The translations under genes were made by a program, and so were the position numbers. From Natronorubrum thiooxidans (GTDB lineage: Archaea; Halobacteriota; Halobacteria; Halobacteriales; Natrialbaceae): a stretch of 64,000 nt of DNA. This document shows positions 9,659 through 18,774 of this stretch, piece by piece. The notes under the pieces are model-generated. The model was not told the origin of the DNA. It searched no databases and saw only the letters and a list, made by a program, of their open reading frames with translations. Where the stretch lies: assembly GCF_900156475.1 (NCBI RefSeq), contig NZ_FTNR01000008.1, positions 1-64,000 on the forward strand, given 5' to 3'. The first letter of the stretch is position 1. Each line of letters starts with the position of its first letter.

Positions 9659-9949
9659 CTACTGGTCCGACTCCCGGCGACGGTGTGCATGCCCAACGTA
9701 CAGTGCGAGGAGATGCAAAACGACCAACCCAAGAAAGAGGCTGGCTCCGAAGGACGTCGACAGGCCAGTAATAAACACCGGGAGATAGAGGATCGGCAAG
9801 ACGATTGCACCCCAGAAGCCGGTGGTACGGATCGGTCCGGCAAGCGATGGCACGACCTTCTCGAGCGTTCCGTCGGCACTGTCCTGTCCAGTTGCCGACT
9901 CTCGAGGCGCTGTCGTCTTTCGGTCCTGATCTGACGGGGAATTCGACAT
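9659..9949 (-). CDS. small two-helix membrane protein of unknown function
   Basis: The protein has 96 aa. The first 38 residues are polar and probably disordered. Two predicted transmembrane helices follow (about residues 45-63 and 68-86), then a short basic tail HAHRRRESDQ. I do not recognise a family with a known function. The composition and the clear helical hairpin support a real gene. It faces the DMT transporter gene and stands alone on its strand, upstream of a 313-base gap. Confidence 0.65.
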   Translation of the reverse strand: MSNSPSDQDRKTTAPRESATGQDSADGTLEKVVPSLAGPIRTTGFWGAIVLPILYLPVFITGLSTSFGASLFLGLVVLHLLALYVGHAHRRRESDQ

Positions 9950-10262
9950 CGAACTGATCGGGTACGCCTAGTTCTCAGCTCTGGCGGATATATCGGCGCG
10001 AACGTTCCACTGGATTATGCGAGATTCACTCCACGTAAGACCAGCTTGTCCTCGCTGTAGCCGTTTCTCGCTCTGACTCGGCCGTTTTGAGAGTGAGTAT
10101 CACCCGAGCAGCTAGTTCAGTAAGACGGTGTTACTGCCGCTAAGCACGAAGTACACTGTTGTGCGCTGTGTGATCGCACACTACCGACGGCACAAAACCG
10201 CGATCGAGATTGTCCGTTTCCGTTCGGACTCGAGCGCTGCGCCGTTTACGGCGACGCCACGC
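9950..10262. other. intergenic, no gene seen
   Basis: This stretch lies between the start of the small membrane protein and the 3' end of the Cdc48 gene. It should hold the promoter of the former. The frames that are open here are extensions of shadows of the Cdc48 gene. I see no RNA gene or clear terminator. Confidence 0.5.
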
Positions 10263-12491
10263 TCACTGGAAGCCGATTCGGCTGCCACGACGGCCCGTCG
10301 GGTCCGGCCCGCTCGTACCACCTTTGAACTCCTCTTCGATCTGCTCGTAGTACTCGAGGATGTCGTCGGTAATCGTCGGCCGGACGTTCTCCATCGCCTG
10401 TCGGAAGTGACGCATCTCGACAATGTCGGCCTCGTGGTTCTCTCGCAGCGCCTCGATTGCCGCCTCGCGGGCGATCGACTCGAGGTCGCTGCCGACGTAG
10501 CCGTCCGTAATCTCGGCGATCTCACGGAGCGTGACGTCGGCGGCTAGCGGCGTTCCTTCCGTGTGAATGTTGAGGATGCGTTCACGACCGTCGATGTCGG
10601 GCTGGCCGATCATGACGAGCCGGTCGAATCGGCCCGAGCGCAGCAGTGCGGGGTCGATCATGTCCGGCCGGTTCGTCGCGCCGATGACCATCACGTTCTC
10701 CATCTCCTCTAACCCGTCGAGTTCGGTCAGAAGCTGGTTGACGACCCGCTCGGAGACGTTCGATCCGGTTTCGCTGCCCCGGCCCGGCGCGAGCGCATCG
10801 AGTTCGTCGAAGAAAATCACCGTCGGCGAGACCTGTCGCGCCTTGCGGAAGGTCTGTCGGATGGCTTTCTCCGATTCGCCGACCCACTTGCTGAGCAGCT
10901 GTGGGCCACGCACCGAGATGAAGTTCGCGTTAGTCTCGTTGGCGACGGCTTTCGCCATGAGCGTCTTCCCGGTGCCCGGCGGGCCGTACAGCAAGACGCC
11001 GGACGGTGGATCGACGCCCAGCCGGCTAAACCGCTCGGGATTGTTCAGTGGCCACTCGACGGATTCTTGAACCTGCTCTTTGGCGTCGTGGAGACCGCCG
11101 ACGTCGTCCCAGGAGATCTTCGGCAGTTCGACGAGCACCTCCCGCATCGCCGAGGGTTCGACCTCGTTGAGTGCGCCACGGAAGTCCTGGCGCTTGACGA
11201 TCATCCGGTCGATCAGGCTCGGCGGGATATCCTCCTCGTCGAGATCGATCTCCGGTAGGTATCGGCGCAGCGCCTTCATCGCGGCCTCTTTCGTCAGCGA
11301 CTCGATGTCCGCCCCGACGAAGCCGTGGGTCTCATCAGCCAGGTGGCTGAGGTTGACATCGTCCGAGAGCGGCATCCCGCGGGTGTGGATCTGGAGGATT
11401 TCCTCGCGACCCACCTCGTCTGGCACGCCAATCTCGATTTCGCGATCGAAGCGACCGGGTCGGCGCAGTGCCGGGTCGACCGAATCGACGCGGTTGGTCG
11501 CCGCGATGACGATGACCTGGCCGCGGGACTCGAGGCCGTCCATCATCGTCAGCAGCTGGGCGACGACACGGCGTTCGACCTCGCCGGTGACGTCTTCGCG
11601 TTTGGGCGCGATTGAGTCGAGTTCGTCAATGAAGATGATCGACGGCGACTCCTCGCTCGCGTCCTCGAAGATCTCCCGGAGCTGTTGTTCAGACTCGCCG
11701 TAGTACTTCGAGATGATCTCCGGGCCTGCAATGGAGAAGAAACTCGCGGACGTCTCGTTGGCGACGGCTTTGGCGAGTAGCGTCTTCCCGGTGCCCGGTG
11801 GGCCGTGGAGCAAGACACCCTGTGGCGGCTCGATCCCCAACTTCTTGAAGATCTGCGGGTGTTTCATTGGGAGTTCGACCATCTCCCGCACGCGTTGGAT
11901 CTCACCCTGGAGGCCGCCGATGTCCTCGTAGGTGATCCCGCCACCGGTCTTCTCGAAGCCGCTGATTGGCTCCTCGCGGAGTTCGACGTCGGTGTCCTCG
12001 GTGATGAGGACGACGCCTTCGGGTTCGGTTTCGACGGCGATGAGCGGAATCGCCTGCCCGGGAGAGCGCATGAACGGATGGTTCGTCGAACTCATCACGG
12101 GAACGATGTCGCGGCCGACGACCGGTCGTTTGAGGATCTGGCGTTTGACCATGCCAGCCGCGTCGGAACCGAACTGAACCGACGCCTCTTCCGGCGGCGC
12201 GAGCGTGAGTTTGTCCGCCTTCGTGGCTTCGGCTTTGCGGATCGTTACCCGCTCACCGATCCCCACGTCGGCGTTTTGCCGGGTGAAACCGTCGATACGG
12301 ACCGTATCCGTGTTCCAGTCCTGCCGGTCGGCGCGCCACACCTTCGCAGCAGTGGTGTTCGCGCCTTCGATTTCGATGATGTCGCCCGGACTCAGCTTTA
12401 GATGCAACAGCGTGTCCGGATCGAGCCGGGCGATACCACGACCCGAGTCGTTCGGGTATGCCTTCGCAACCTCCAGTTGAACTTCATTCAT
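10263..12491 (-). CDS. cdc48: Cdc48/VCP-family AAA+ ATPase
   Basis: This is a 742-aa protein unfoldase that extracts and unfolds substrates, in archaea probably feeding the proteasome. It has the full Cdc48 layout: an N-domain (residues about 1-185, beginning [20 protein letters not shown]), then two AAA modules. D1 carries GPPGTGKT near residue 230 and Walker [11 protein letters not shown]2 carries GPPGTGKT near residue 500 and VIFFDELDA. Second-region-of-homology arginines are present (RRPGRFDRE and RSGRFDRL). The pore loop KYYGESE in D1 and KWVGESE in D2 are typical. It ends in RIGFQ, as in other haloarchaeal Cdc48 proteins. It is monocistronic. Confidence 0.95.
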   Translation of the reverse strand: MNEVQLEVAKAYPNDSGRGIARLDPDTLLHLKLSPGDIIEIEGANTTAAKVWRADRQDWNTDTVRIDGFTRQNADVGIGERVTIRKAEATKADKLTLAPPEEASVQFGSDAAGMVKRQILKRPVVGRDIVPVMSSTNHPFMRSPGQAIPLIAVETEPEGVVLITEDTDVELREEPISGFEKTGGGITYEDIGGLQGEIQRVREMVELPMKHPQIFKKLGIEPPQGVLLHGPPGTGKTLLAKAVANETSASFFSIAGPEIISKYYGESEQQLREIFEDASEESPSIIFIDELDSIAPKREDVTGEVERRVVAQLLTMMDGLESRGQVIVIAATNRVDSVDPALRRPGRFDREIEIGVPDEVGREEILQIHTRGMPLSDDVNLSHLADETHGFVGADIESLTKEAAMKALRRYLPEIDLDEEDIPPSLIDRMIVKRQDFRGALNEVEPSAMREVLVELPKISWDDVGGLHDAKEQVQESVEWPLNNPERFSRLGVDPPSGVLLYGPPGTGKTLMAKAVANETNANFISVRGPQLLSKWVGESEKAIRQTFRKARQVSPTVIFFDELDALAPGRGSETGSNVSERVVNQLLTELDGLEEMENVMVIGATNRPDMIDPALLRSGRFDRLVMIGQPDIDGRERILNIHTEGTPLAADVTLREIAEITDGYVGSDLESIAREAAIEALRENHEADIVEMRHFRQAMENVRPTITDDILEYYEQIEEEFKGGTSGPDPTGRRGSRIGFQ

Positions 12492-13049
12492 GATTCGGGA
12501 TGGACGGCGATATCAATGACTCCGCTTCCTGAGCGGATAGTTTTTTTGCTAGCCCAGATCGTCTCCGTGCTAGGTGCTATCACATCTGAGTATGACTGGC
12601 GCGTACATAGATGTACCGGCATCGGTTGGTTTTGGTGGTATCGACACTGTCTCCAGTCAGAGGGTCATGGCGAGCAGATGCGTTTTGTTGTGACCGATAC
12701 TGCACCTCGCGTTCGATGGCCGCGTGGGCACAAGCAGTAATCTGACCCTCAGCGAAGTGACCGATGTCAGAGTTGTCTCCGACGACTACGCCGAAGGCCA
12801 TGGCCCCACCGCAGCTGTCTCGAGATCTGCGAGCGCGTCGGGGGTGGACCTCGAGTCGGTGTTCGAGGGACGACGTGCTCGCGGTCTCCGGATCGCTCGG
12901 CGGAGTCAAGGCGGGCTCCACGGCGAGTCGATTGAGGATATCCCGGTTCAGTGGCAACTACACAACGTGCAGACAGTGAGGCAACCAACGCCGGTGATCC
13001 ACTACCGACCGAGGCCCGCTGCGTGACCACGAGCAGTTGGGGGCGGCGG
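12492..13049. other. gene-poor region upstream of cdc48
   Basis: The start-proximal part holds the cdc48 promoter region. A weak plus-strand trace around 12760-12830 (EVTDVRVVSDDYAEGHGP) may be the decayed N-terminal part of the larC-like remnant that follows, but this match is too short to be sure. No intact gene is convincing on either strand. Confidence 0.4.
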
Positions 13050-13332
13050 TGTCCGGACTGAGTATCTCAAGGCTTCGGGCTACAGCGCCGGCGGCTACGA
13101 TCTCGATCCACACCCCCAAGGTCCTGCGGGTGCTGGTCAGCGACAGGAGCGGTCGGGACGAACTAGTGAAAGACGATATCGCCGTCCTCGAGACGCACCT
13201 CGACGATACGATGCCGGAGATTCTCGGCTGGCTCCGGGAGACGCTGGCTGACTCGGGCGCGCGTGACGTTTACTTGCGATTGATACTCGGCGGACGATGC
13301 TTCCGCCCGAACACGTTGCAGTGGGGTATCTG
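13050..13332 (+). pseudogene. larC-like remnant (nickel-pincer cofactor biosynthesis)
   Basis: Two adjacent frames carry pieces of one LarC-like protein. The first reads RTEYLKASGYSAGGYDLDPHP. A frameshift follows, and the next frame reads VLRVLVSDRSGRDELVKDD and AVLETHLDDTMPEILGWL, then ETLADSGARDVY. In LarC, the nickel-insertion protein, SGYGAGGxD and xLETNxDDxxPEILG are family signatures. The remnant then loses similarity near the stop at 13333. The gene has no start in frame and lacks most of its N-terminal half. Identification is from recalled family motifs and is fairly strong; the exact ends are not defined. Confidence 0.6.
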
Positions 13333-14045
13333 ACGTTCTCGCTGCTGCGACGAGCGTACCGCGACAAGGTTTCGTCGGATTCGTCGATTCCGTGGTTACT
13401 CTTAGACACCTAACTCCCGAACCTGATTGACAAACCCTGGCATGATGGATCAGCATTCTTCCCTGGGGCCAATTTCTCAGTCATTTGTTGCCGTTTGCGC
13501 CCCTTCTGCTGTTCCTCGTCGATCGAAGGCTATGCCGCCGCGATCGATCGGGCGAAGGATTTTGAATGTATCACTCACTTCCTCACGGACGTGATCCCGG
13601 AACTGTGGGGCGCCCCGAGTGGATGTCGTTTTTGCTGTAGTCACTGTTTCCGGCTCTCGGCCGCTCTGTGGCCCCTCGGTCTGCGTGCATTCGGCCGAAC
13701 TCACGATTGGTGCAGCCGTCGTCATCCTCTGGGTCGTCGACGGATCGCCAGGTCTCACATGTGTTCGCACCGCTCGCGACTGGGTCAACGATGTCATTAG
13801 TGGCGAGTGCGGGTGAATTACCTCGGGGTCAAGCCCCGAGACACTCTGCCTTGCGCTTCTGTAAACCGCCTTCGAAGATCGTTCGGAATCCGCTCCGTCC
13901 CGACCTGATAAGTTCGTACGAGTGAAAGGCAATTGAGAGTGCAGATTGTGACACTCGGGCCGTGTTATCGACGGGGACCGTAACGTTCAATATCGGTACC
14001 ACCACCTGTTGACGGATAGCTGACAACGGAGTCCGGCCCACCACC
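13333..14045. other. decayed region without an intact gene
   Basis: Several short open frames occur on both strands but none has a recognisable domain or normal haloarchaeal composition. The one solid landmark is the TnpB-type palindrome at 13821-13841. The stretch lies between two pseudogenes and is best read as decayed chromosome scarred by mobile elements. Confidence 0.5.
13821..13841 (-). repeat. orphan copy of the TnpB-element terminal palindrome
   Basis: The sequence CCTCGGGG-TCAAG-CCCCGAGA matches the palindrome next to the tnpB stop (6673-6693) in 20 of 21 bases, including the loop. No tnpB gene adjoins it. It is probably the right-end scar of a lost element or part of a short non-autonomous derivative. 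The strand is given as for the tnpB copy, by analogy. Confidence 0.65.
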
Positions 14046-14436
14046 CCTCACCGTCTCCGTCGCCGATACCGGCCTTCAGGCGGTTGACCTAGAGGCGGGT
14101 GAGCAGCTGTAGCAGGAGTCGACGCTTGGCATTCGGTCTGCGGCGATCACTGACGGTCCCCGTCACTGGATGCAAGCAAGACTGGACTATGGAGGTAATA
14201 CGCGGGTTCTCGGCAGGTAGCGGATCTCGTCAGTGGGTGGCCGAACCCGAACGACCCGGCTCTTACCCATCGTCGCTGACGGCTCGTTGTTCGTCACCGC
14301 AGGCGACACCCCTCGTGTTTACGACCCTGTCGAGAGAGTACGGGTGCAGACACTCGGATCGCATCGCTCGGGGTTCCACGCTGTTTACGGCAGAGGGATC
14401 ACTCTACTCTCTGAGACCGACGTAATACCGCTTTAG
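14046..14436 (+). pseudogene. PQQ-type beta-propeller protein remnant
   Basis: The frames read VADTGLQAVDLEAGEQL, a stop, then ESTLGIRSAAITDGP, and in a later frame GGRTRTTRLLPIVADGSLFV and TAGDTPRVYDPVERV. These are the repeating blades of PQQ-like (BamB-type) propellers, where each blade has VxDGxLFVxxGxxxxYDPxxG. At least one in-frame stop and frame changes break the gene, and there is no start or signal peptide. It was probably a secreted or lipid-anchored propeller protein. The remnant ends at TAG near 14436. Confidence 0.6.
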
Positions 14437-14532
14437 ATATCCTCCAAGTCTGTGTTTCACCGCGTAATCAGCGAACTCGATCGAACCGAGGAAATACTAC
14501 ACCTGACCAGTGAACCGAAGGCTGCTACGGGC

Positions 14533-14554
14533 TGTGTTTCACGTGTGAAACACA
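14533..14554. promoter_or_regulatory. inverted repeat, possible operator upstream of the glycan operon
   Basis: The arms TGTGTTTCA and TGAAACACA are perfectly complementary over 9 bases with a 4-base centre. The half TGTGTTTCAC also occurs alone at about 14451-14460. The site lies about 175 bases upstream of the first glycan gene (14727). A dimeric repressor site is one reading; the distance from the start makes it uncertain. Confidence 0.4.
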
Positions 14555-14726
14555 TGGTTGGGTCCAAGCTTTCCGCTTTTATTAGGGACAAAAATAGCTA
14601 ATAGGAATATCACAGATTGCAATACGAGTCCGATACCTCCAGTGATATCGTTGGCTCTCTGGTTTGTTTACCGCTGAAACGGTCCAACCCCTTTTTCAGA
14701 AATACTGACCACCTCGCGACCGAGAT

Positions 14727-15320
14727 ATGAGTGAAAGGAAAGTAGACCGTGAGAGAAAAGCGGACACGGCGATTTCAGACCGGGCAACCGTAGGCCATCC
14801 ATATGAAGCGGAGAGTCGAAAGCCGGTCATCGGTACGAATCCAACGATCAGACCGGGGACGATCATTTACGACGACGTCGTCATCGGCGACCGACTCAAT
14901 ACTGGCCACTTTGCGGTGATTCGCGAACGAACTGAAATCGGCGACGATGCCCTCGTTGGAACAAACGTGACCATCGATGGAACGTCGACGATAGGCTCGA
15001 ACGCGAGTTTCCAGACCGGCGCGTACGTTCCTGCGGAGACCACAATCGGAGACCACGTTTTTCTCGGACCGAATGCTGTCCTAACGAACGATCCGTATCC
15101 GCTCCGGCGTGACGCCGATCTCGAGGGCCCGTCGCTTGAGGATCACGTGTCGATCGGTGCGAACGCGACGATCCTTCCCGGCGTAACCGTCGGTAGCGGA
15201 TCGTTCGTCGCCGCCGGGGCCGTCGTAACGCGGGACGTCCCCCAGCAGACGCTCGCGATCGGCGCACCGGCGAGTCACGAACCCCTTCCGGCCTCTCTTT
15301 GTGGGGGGAACGCCGAATGA
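14727..15320 (+). CDS. hexapeptide-repeat N-acetyltransferase, WbpD/WlbB-like
   Basis: The 197-aa protein is built of left-handed beta-helix hexapeptide repeats, visible as [33 protein letters not shown] and [18 protein letters not shown]. The ending [20 protein letters not shown] is typical of sugar acyltransferases. With the three following genes it matches the order of enzymes that make UDP-2,3-diacetamido-2,3-dideoxy-uronic acid, where this one would acetylate the 3-amino group using acetyl-CoA. It is cytoplasmic. Its stop overlaps the next start by 4 bases (ATGA). It is probably the first gene of a seven-gene operon. The exact acceptor is inferred from context. Confidence 0.87.
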   Translation: MSERKVDRERKADTAISDRATVGHPYEAESRKPVIGTNPTIRPGTIIYDDVVIGDRLNTGHFAVIRERTEIGDDALVGTNVTIDGTSTIGSNASFQTGAYVPAETTIGDHVFLGPNAVLTNDPYPLRRDADLEGPSLEDHVSIGANATILPGVTVGSGSFVAAGAVVTRDVPQQTLAIGAPASHEPLPASLCGGNAE

Positions 15321-16390
15321 TCCCGATTGCGAACCCCGTACTCGGTGAGCGGGAGATCGAACGCGTCTCGGCCGTCATCGAGAGTGGCATGCTCGCCGAC
15401 GGCGGCGAGGTCAGAGCGTTCGAGCAGGAGTTCGCCGATTATTGTGGCGTCGAACACGGAGTGGCGACCTCGAACGGGACAACGGCACTCCACGCGGCGC
15501 TCGAGGCCCTCGAGATCGGGGACGGCGACCGAGTCCTCACGACGCCGTTTTCGTTCGTTGCGACGGCGAACGCGATCAGACATGCCGGGGCGAAACCGGT
15601 GTTCGCCGATATCGATCCGGCCACGTACAATCTGGATCCGACGGTCGCTCGCGAGGCAGCGACGAAAGCGGACGTCGATGCGATACTCGTCGTTCACCTC
15701 TACGGCCTCCCAGCCGAGATGGGTGGGCTTACAGACCTCGCGGACGATCTCGGGGTTCCGCTGGTCGAGGACTGTGCGCAGGCCCACGGAGCGACCTATC
15801 GGGGCGACCATGTTGGGTCGTTCGGCGACGCCGCTTGCTTCTCGTTCTATCCGACGAAGAACATGACCACCGGCGAAGGCGGCATGATCTTGACCGACCG
15901 TCCCGAGGTCGCCGACCGCGCCGAGCGGTACGTCGATCACGGCCGAACAGACGATGGAACCCACGCTACCGTGGGCCACAACTTTCGGATGACGAACCTT
16001 GCGGCCGCGATCGGTCGCGCACAACTCGAGCGCCTTCCCGTGTTTCTCGAGCGGCGACGAGAGAACGCCGCTCGGCTGACCGATGGTCTCTCCGGCACGT
16101 CGCTATCGCTTCCGACCGAACCCGGGTATACCCGTCATACCTACCACCAGTATACCGTCCGCGTTCCCGATCGTCGAGCGTTGCGGGATCACCTTGCGGC
16201 ACACGATATTGGGTCAGGCGTCTACTATTCGGACTGTATCCACGACGAACCGGCGTACAACGATGTTACTCACGACGCGCCCGAAGCGGAGCAGGCAGCC
16301 GCCGAGGGACTGTCGCTACCGGTCCATCCGAACATCTCTGCCGACGATATCGACCATATTACCGAGGTAATCACTGACTATGCAGCCTGA
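15317..16390 (+). CDS. DegT/DnrJ/EryC1/StrS sugar aminotransferase, WbpE/WlbC-like
   Basis: This is a PLP-dependent enzyme of 357 aa that transfers an amino group to a keto-sugar nucleotide. The PLP-binding lysine is Lys181 in [12 protein letters not shown]. Other family signatures are [15 protein letters not shown] near the N-terminus, [13 protein letters not shown], and [17 protein letters not shown] with the ring-stacking region. The start at 15317 ([14 protein letters not shown]) is preferred over an upstream GTG-type extension because it gives the usual family N-terminus and an ATGA overlap. In this pathway it would aminate the 3-keto group left by the adjacent oxidoreductase. Confidence 0.9.
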   Translation: MIPIANPVLGEREIERVSAVIESGMLADGGEVRAFEQEFADYCGVEHGVATSNGTTALHAALEALEIGDGDRVLTTPFSFVATANAIRHAGAKPVFADIDPATYNLDPTVAREAATKADVDAILVVHLYGLPAEMGGLTDLADDLGVPLVEDCAQAHGATYRGDHVGSFGDAACFSFYPTKNMTTGEGGMILTDRPEVADRAERYVDHGRTDDGTHATVGHNFRMTNLAAAIGRAQLERLPVFLERRRENAARLTDGLSGTSLSLPTEPGYTRHTYHQYTVRVPDRRALRDHLAAHDIGSGVYYSDCIHDEPAYNDVTHDAPEAEQAAAEGLSLPVHPNISADDIDHITEVITDYAA

Positions 16391-17363
16391 ATTCCAACTA
16401 GATGTCGGCGTCATCGGCGTCGGATCGATGGGGGAAAACCACACTCGAGTGTACAACGGACTCCCGACCGCGAACCTCGTCGGCGTCTTCGACATCGACG
16501 AGAGTCGAGCAACGGCCGTCGCGGACGAATACGGCGTCTCGCCGGTGGCACTTGAGGACCTTCTCGCGTCCGTCGACGCCGTCTCGGTCGTCGTCCCCAC
16601 CCCCACCCACGAAGACGTGGCGACGAAGTGCATCGACGCCGGGGTTGCGATGCTCATCGAGAAACCCGTCGTCGAGGACCCCGAGGTCGGACGGAAACTC
16701 CAATCGGAGGCGCGGGCGGCTAACGTTCCGGTACAGGTCGGCCACATCGAACGATTTAATCCGGCCATCCAGATGCTCGAGGAACTGATCGGCGATCTGT
16801 CGATCATCAGCATCTCGGCCGAACGGCTCGGACCACCGCCGGGCCGCGTGATCGAAGACAGTGCAGTGCTCGACCTGATGATCCACGACATTGATATCGT
16901 CCTCTCGCTCCTCGGGGAGAAACCCACCAGGATACAGAGCAGCGGCGTAAATGGCAATCGCCACGCGACCGCGCTGCTCGAGTTCGAGTCGGGCACGATG
17001 GCATCGTTGACAGCGAGTCGATTAACGCAGCGGAAAGTACGGACGCTCACGGTGACCGCCGAGGAGTGTGTCGTCGAACTCGATTACATCGATCAGTCGA
17101 TCGAAATCCACCGCCAGTCAGTCCCCGAGTACGTCGCGGACAACGGCGATATCCGATTCAAACATGAGAGTCTCGTCGAACAGCCGCGTATTCCGAATGA
17201 AGAACCGCTTCGCGCCGAACTCGCCTCGTTCCTCGAGGCGATCACGTCGAACGAACCGCCGAAGGTGACGATCGACGACGGGATCACCGCGCTCGAGATC
17301 GCACAGCAGATCGAGACGCTGGGAACCGGTGATCGACTGGCCGCGGAGGTCGCGGATGACTGA
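16380..17363 (+). CDS. Gfo/Idh/MocA-family oxidoreductase, WbpB/WlbA-like
   Basis: This is a 327-aa NAD-dependent sugar oxidoreductase. The Rossmann motif is GVGSMGENHTRVYN near residue 10, and the conserved EKPV motif appears as MLIEKPVVEDP. A later VQVGHIERFNPA is also characteristic. In the Wbp/Wlb pathway this enzyme oxidises C3 of UDP-GlcNAcA and supplies the keto group for the aminotransferase. It overlaps the aminotransferase gene by 11 bases and the following dehydrogenase by 8 bases, so coupled expression is expected. The family call is secure; the substrate rests on gene context. Confidence 0.9.
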   Translation: MQPEFQLDVGVIGVGSMGENHTRVYNGLPTANLVGVFDIDESRATAVADEYGVSPVALEDLLASVDAVSVVVPTPTHEDVATKCIDAGVAMLIEKPVVEDPEVGRKLQSEARAANVPVQVGHIERFNPAIQMLEELIGDLSIISISAERLGPPPGRVIEDSAVLDLMIHDIDIVLSLLGEKPTRIQSSGVNGNRHATALLEFESGTMASLTASRLTQRKVRTLTVTAEECVVELDYIDQSIEIHRQSVPEYVADNGDIRFKHESLVEQPRIPNEEPLRAELASFLEAITSNEPPKVTIDDGITALEIAQQIETLGTGDRLAAEVADD

Positions 17364-18774
17364 GCAACGCCGGCAGTCCGACCACGACATCGATAGCCTG
17401 TACGGTGTCGAGAAACCGTCGAACCGACAGCGAGACGCGTTCCTGAGCGGTTCGATCCCGGTCGCCGTCTACGGCCTCGGGAAAATGGGGCTGCCCCTGG
17501 CGGCAGTGTTCGCCGAAACGACGGGAAACGTCATTGGCGCCGATATCGATCCCGCTGTCGTCGAGGCGGTCACCGACGGCGACTGCCACGTGAAACGGGA
17601 GCCGGGGCTGCCGTCGCTCGTCGCTGAAACGGTCGCCGAAGGCGCGTTTACCGCAACGACGAGTCCGCTCGATGCTGCCAAGCGCGCGTCGGTTCACGTC
17701 GTTATCGTGCCGACGCCGATCACCGAGGACAACGAGCCCGACCTCTCGATCCTCGACGCCGTTGTCGAGGAGATCGGGATCGGGCTCGAACGGGGCGATC
17801 TCGTGCTCATCGAGTGTACCGTCCCGCCGCGGACGACAGCCGACCGAGTCCTGCCCGCGCTCGAGGGCACGTCGGGCATCTCGCGCGATGAGTTCGGACT
17901 GGCGTTCTGTCCGGAGCGGACCTCGAGCGGCCAGGCACTCGAGGACATCCGCGGCTCGTACCCGAAAATCGTCGGTGGCGTTGATGAGGAGAGCACCCGC
18001 GCAGCGAACCTAGTCTACGAAACGATCAACGATGACGGCGTGATTCAGGTGACCGACGCGACGACGGCGGAGGCCGTGAAGGTCTTCGAGGGATTGTACA
18101 GGGACGTCAACATCGCGCTCGCCAACGAACTGGCGACGTTTACCGACGAATTCGGAATCGACGTCAGGGAAGCGATCGATGTCGCCAACACGCAGCCGTA
18201 CTGTGACATTCACGACCCCGGTCCCGGCGTCGGCGGCCACTGTATTCCCTTCTATCCGTACTTCGTCATCGAACCCTTCGAGACGGGTGCGCCACTGTTG
18301 CGGACCGCTCGAGAGGTCAACGACTCGATGCCGTCGTACACGGTCGACAAACTCCGCGAGGAGTTCGACGCAGAACGGGCCGGGTTGACCGACACGTCAG
18401 TCCTGCTGCTCGGACTGACGTACCGTCCCGGCGTCGAGGAAACCCGGGCGTCGCCGTCGCTTTCCATCGCCGAGGAGCTATCTGCCGCTGGGGCAGACGT
18501 GTACGGCGTCGATCCGTTGCTCGAGTCGTTCGAGGAGTTCGAGGAACGGGGTCTAACCTCCCTCTCACTGGACGATATATACGATCTACCTGTCGATAGT
18601 GTGATTCTCATTACGCCACACGAAGAGTTCGAATTGATCCGTTGGGACAAACTCGATCGCACTGACGGACGACTGATCGTTATCGACAGCCGCGATGCAC
18701 TCGACCAGAAGGTGCTTTCGCAGACGAGCCATCGCGTGTATACGCTCGGAACAGGGTTCACGAACGATGTATAG
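17356..18774 (+). CDS. nucleotide-sugar 6-dehydrogenase, WbpA/WecC-like
   Basis: This is a 472-aa member of the UDP-glucose/GDP-mannose dehydrogenase family, which oxidises a sugar-nucleotide C6 alcohol to the carboxylate in two NAD-dependent steps. The Rossmann motif is VYGLGKMGLPLAAVFAE, and the catalytic cysteine is Cys296 in GVGGHCIPFYPY. VEGT-type and SPER-type family motifs appear as LIECTVPPRTT and FCPERTSSGQA. I chose the ATG at 17356 (MTEQRRQ), which overlaps the upstream gene by 8 bases. Together with the three upstream enzymes it would turn UDP-GlcNAc into a diacetamido uronic acid, acting first in the pathway although its gene is fourth. Confidence 0.9.
   Translation: MTEQRRQSDHDIDSLYGVEKPSNRQRDAFLSGSIPVAVYGLGKMGLPLAAVFAETTGNVIGADIDPAVVEAVTDGDCHVKREPGLPSLVAETVAEGAFTATTSPLDAAKRASVHVVIVPTPITEDNEPDLSILDAVVEEIGIGLERGDLVLIECTVPPRTTADRVLPALEGTSGISRDEFGLAFCPERTSSGQALEDIRGSYPKIVGGVDEESTRAANLVYETINDDGVIQVTDATTAEAVKVFEGLYRDVNIALANELATFTDEFGIDVREAIDVANTQPYCDIHDPGPGVGGHCIPFYPYFVIEPFETGAPLLRTAREVNDSMPSYTVDKLREEFDAERAGLTDTSVLLLGLTYRPGVEETRASPSLSIAEELSAAGADVYGVDPLLESFEEFEERGLTSLSLDDIYDLPVDSVILITPHEEFELIRWDKLDRTDGRLIVIDSRDALDQKVLSQTSHRVYTLGTGFTNDV

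Noticed and set aside
13495-13816. Cys- and Ser-rich frames between the two pseudogenes
   Set aside because: No recognisable domain and unlike haloarchaeal codon use. More likely non-coding decayed DNA.
14533-14554. CRISPR repeat (haloarchaeal repeats also begin GTTTCA)
   Set aside because: There are only one full and one half copy, with no regular spacers and no cas genes in the window.
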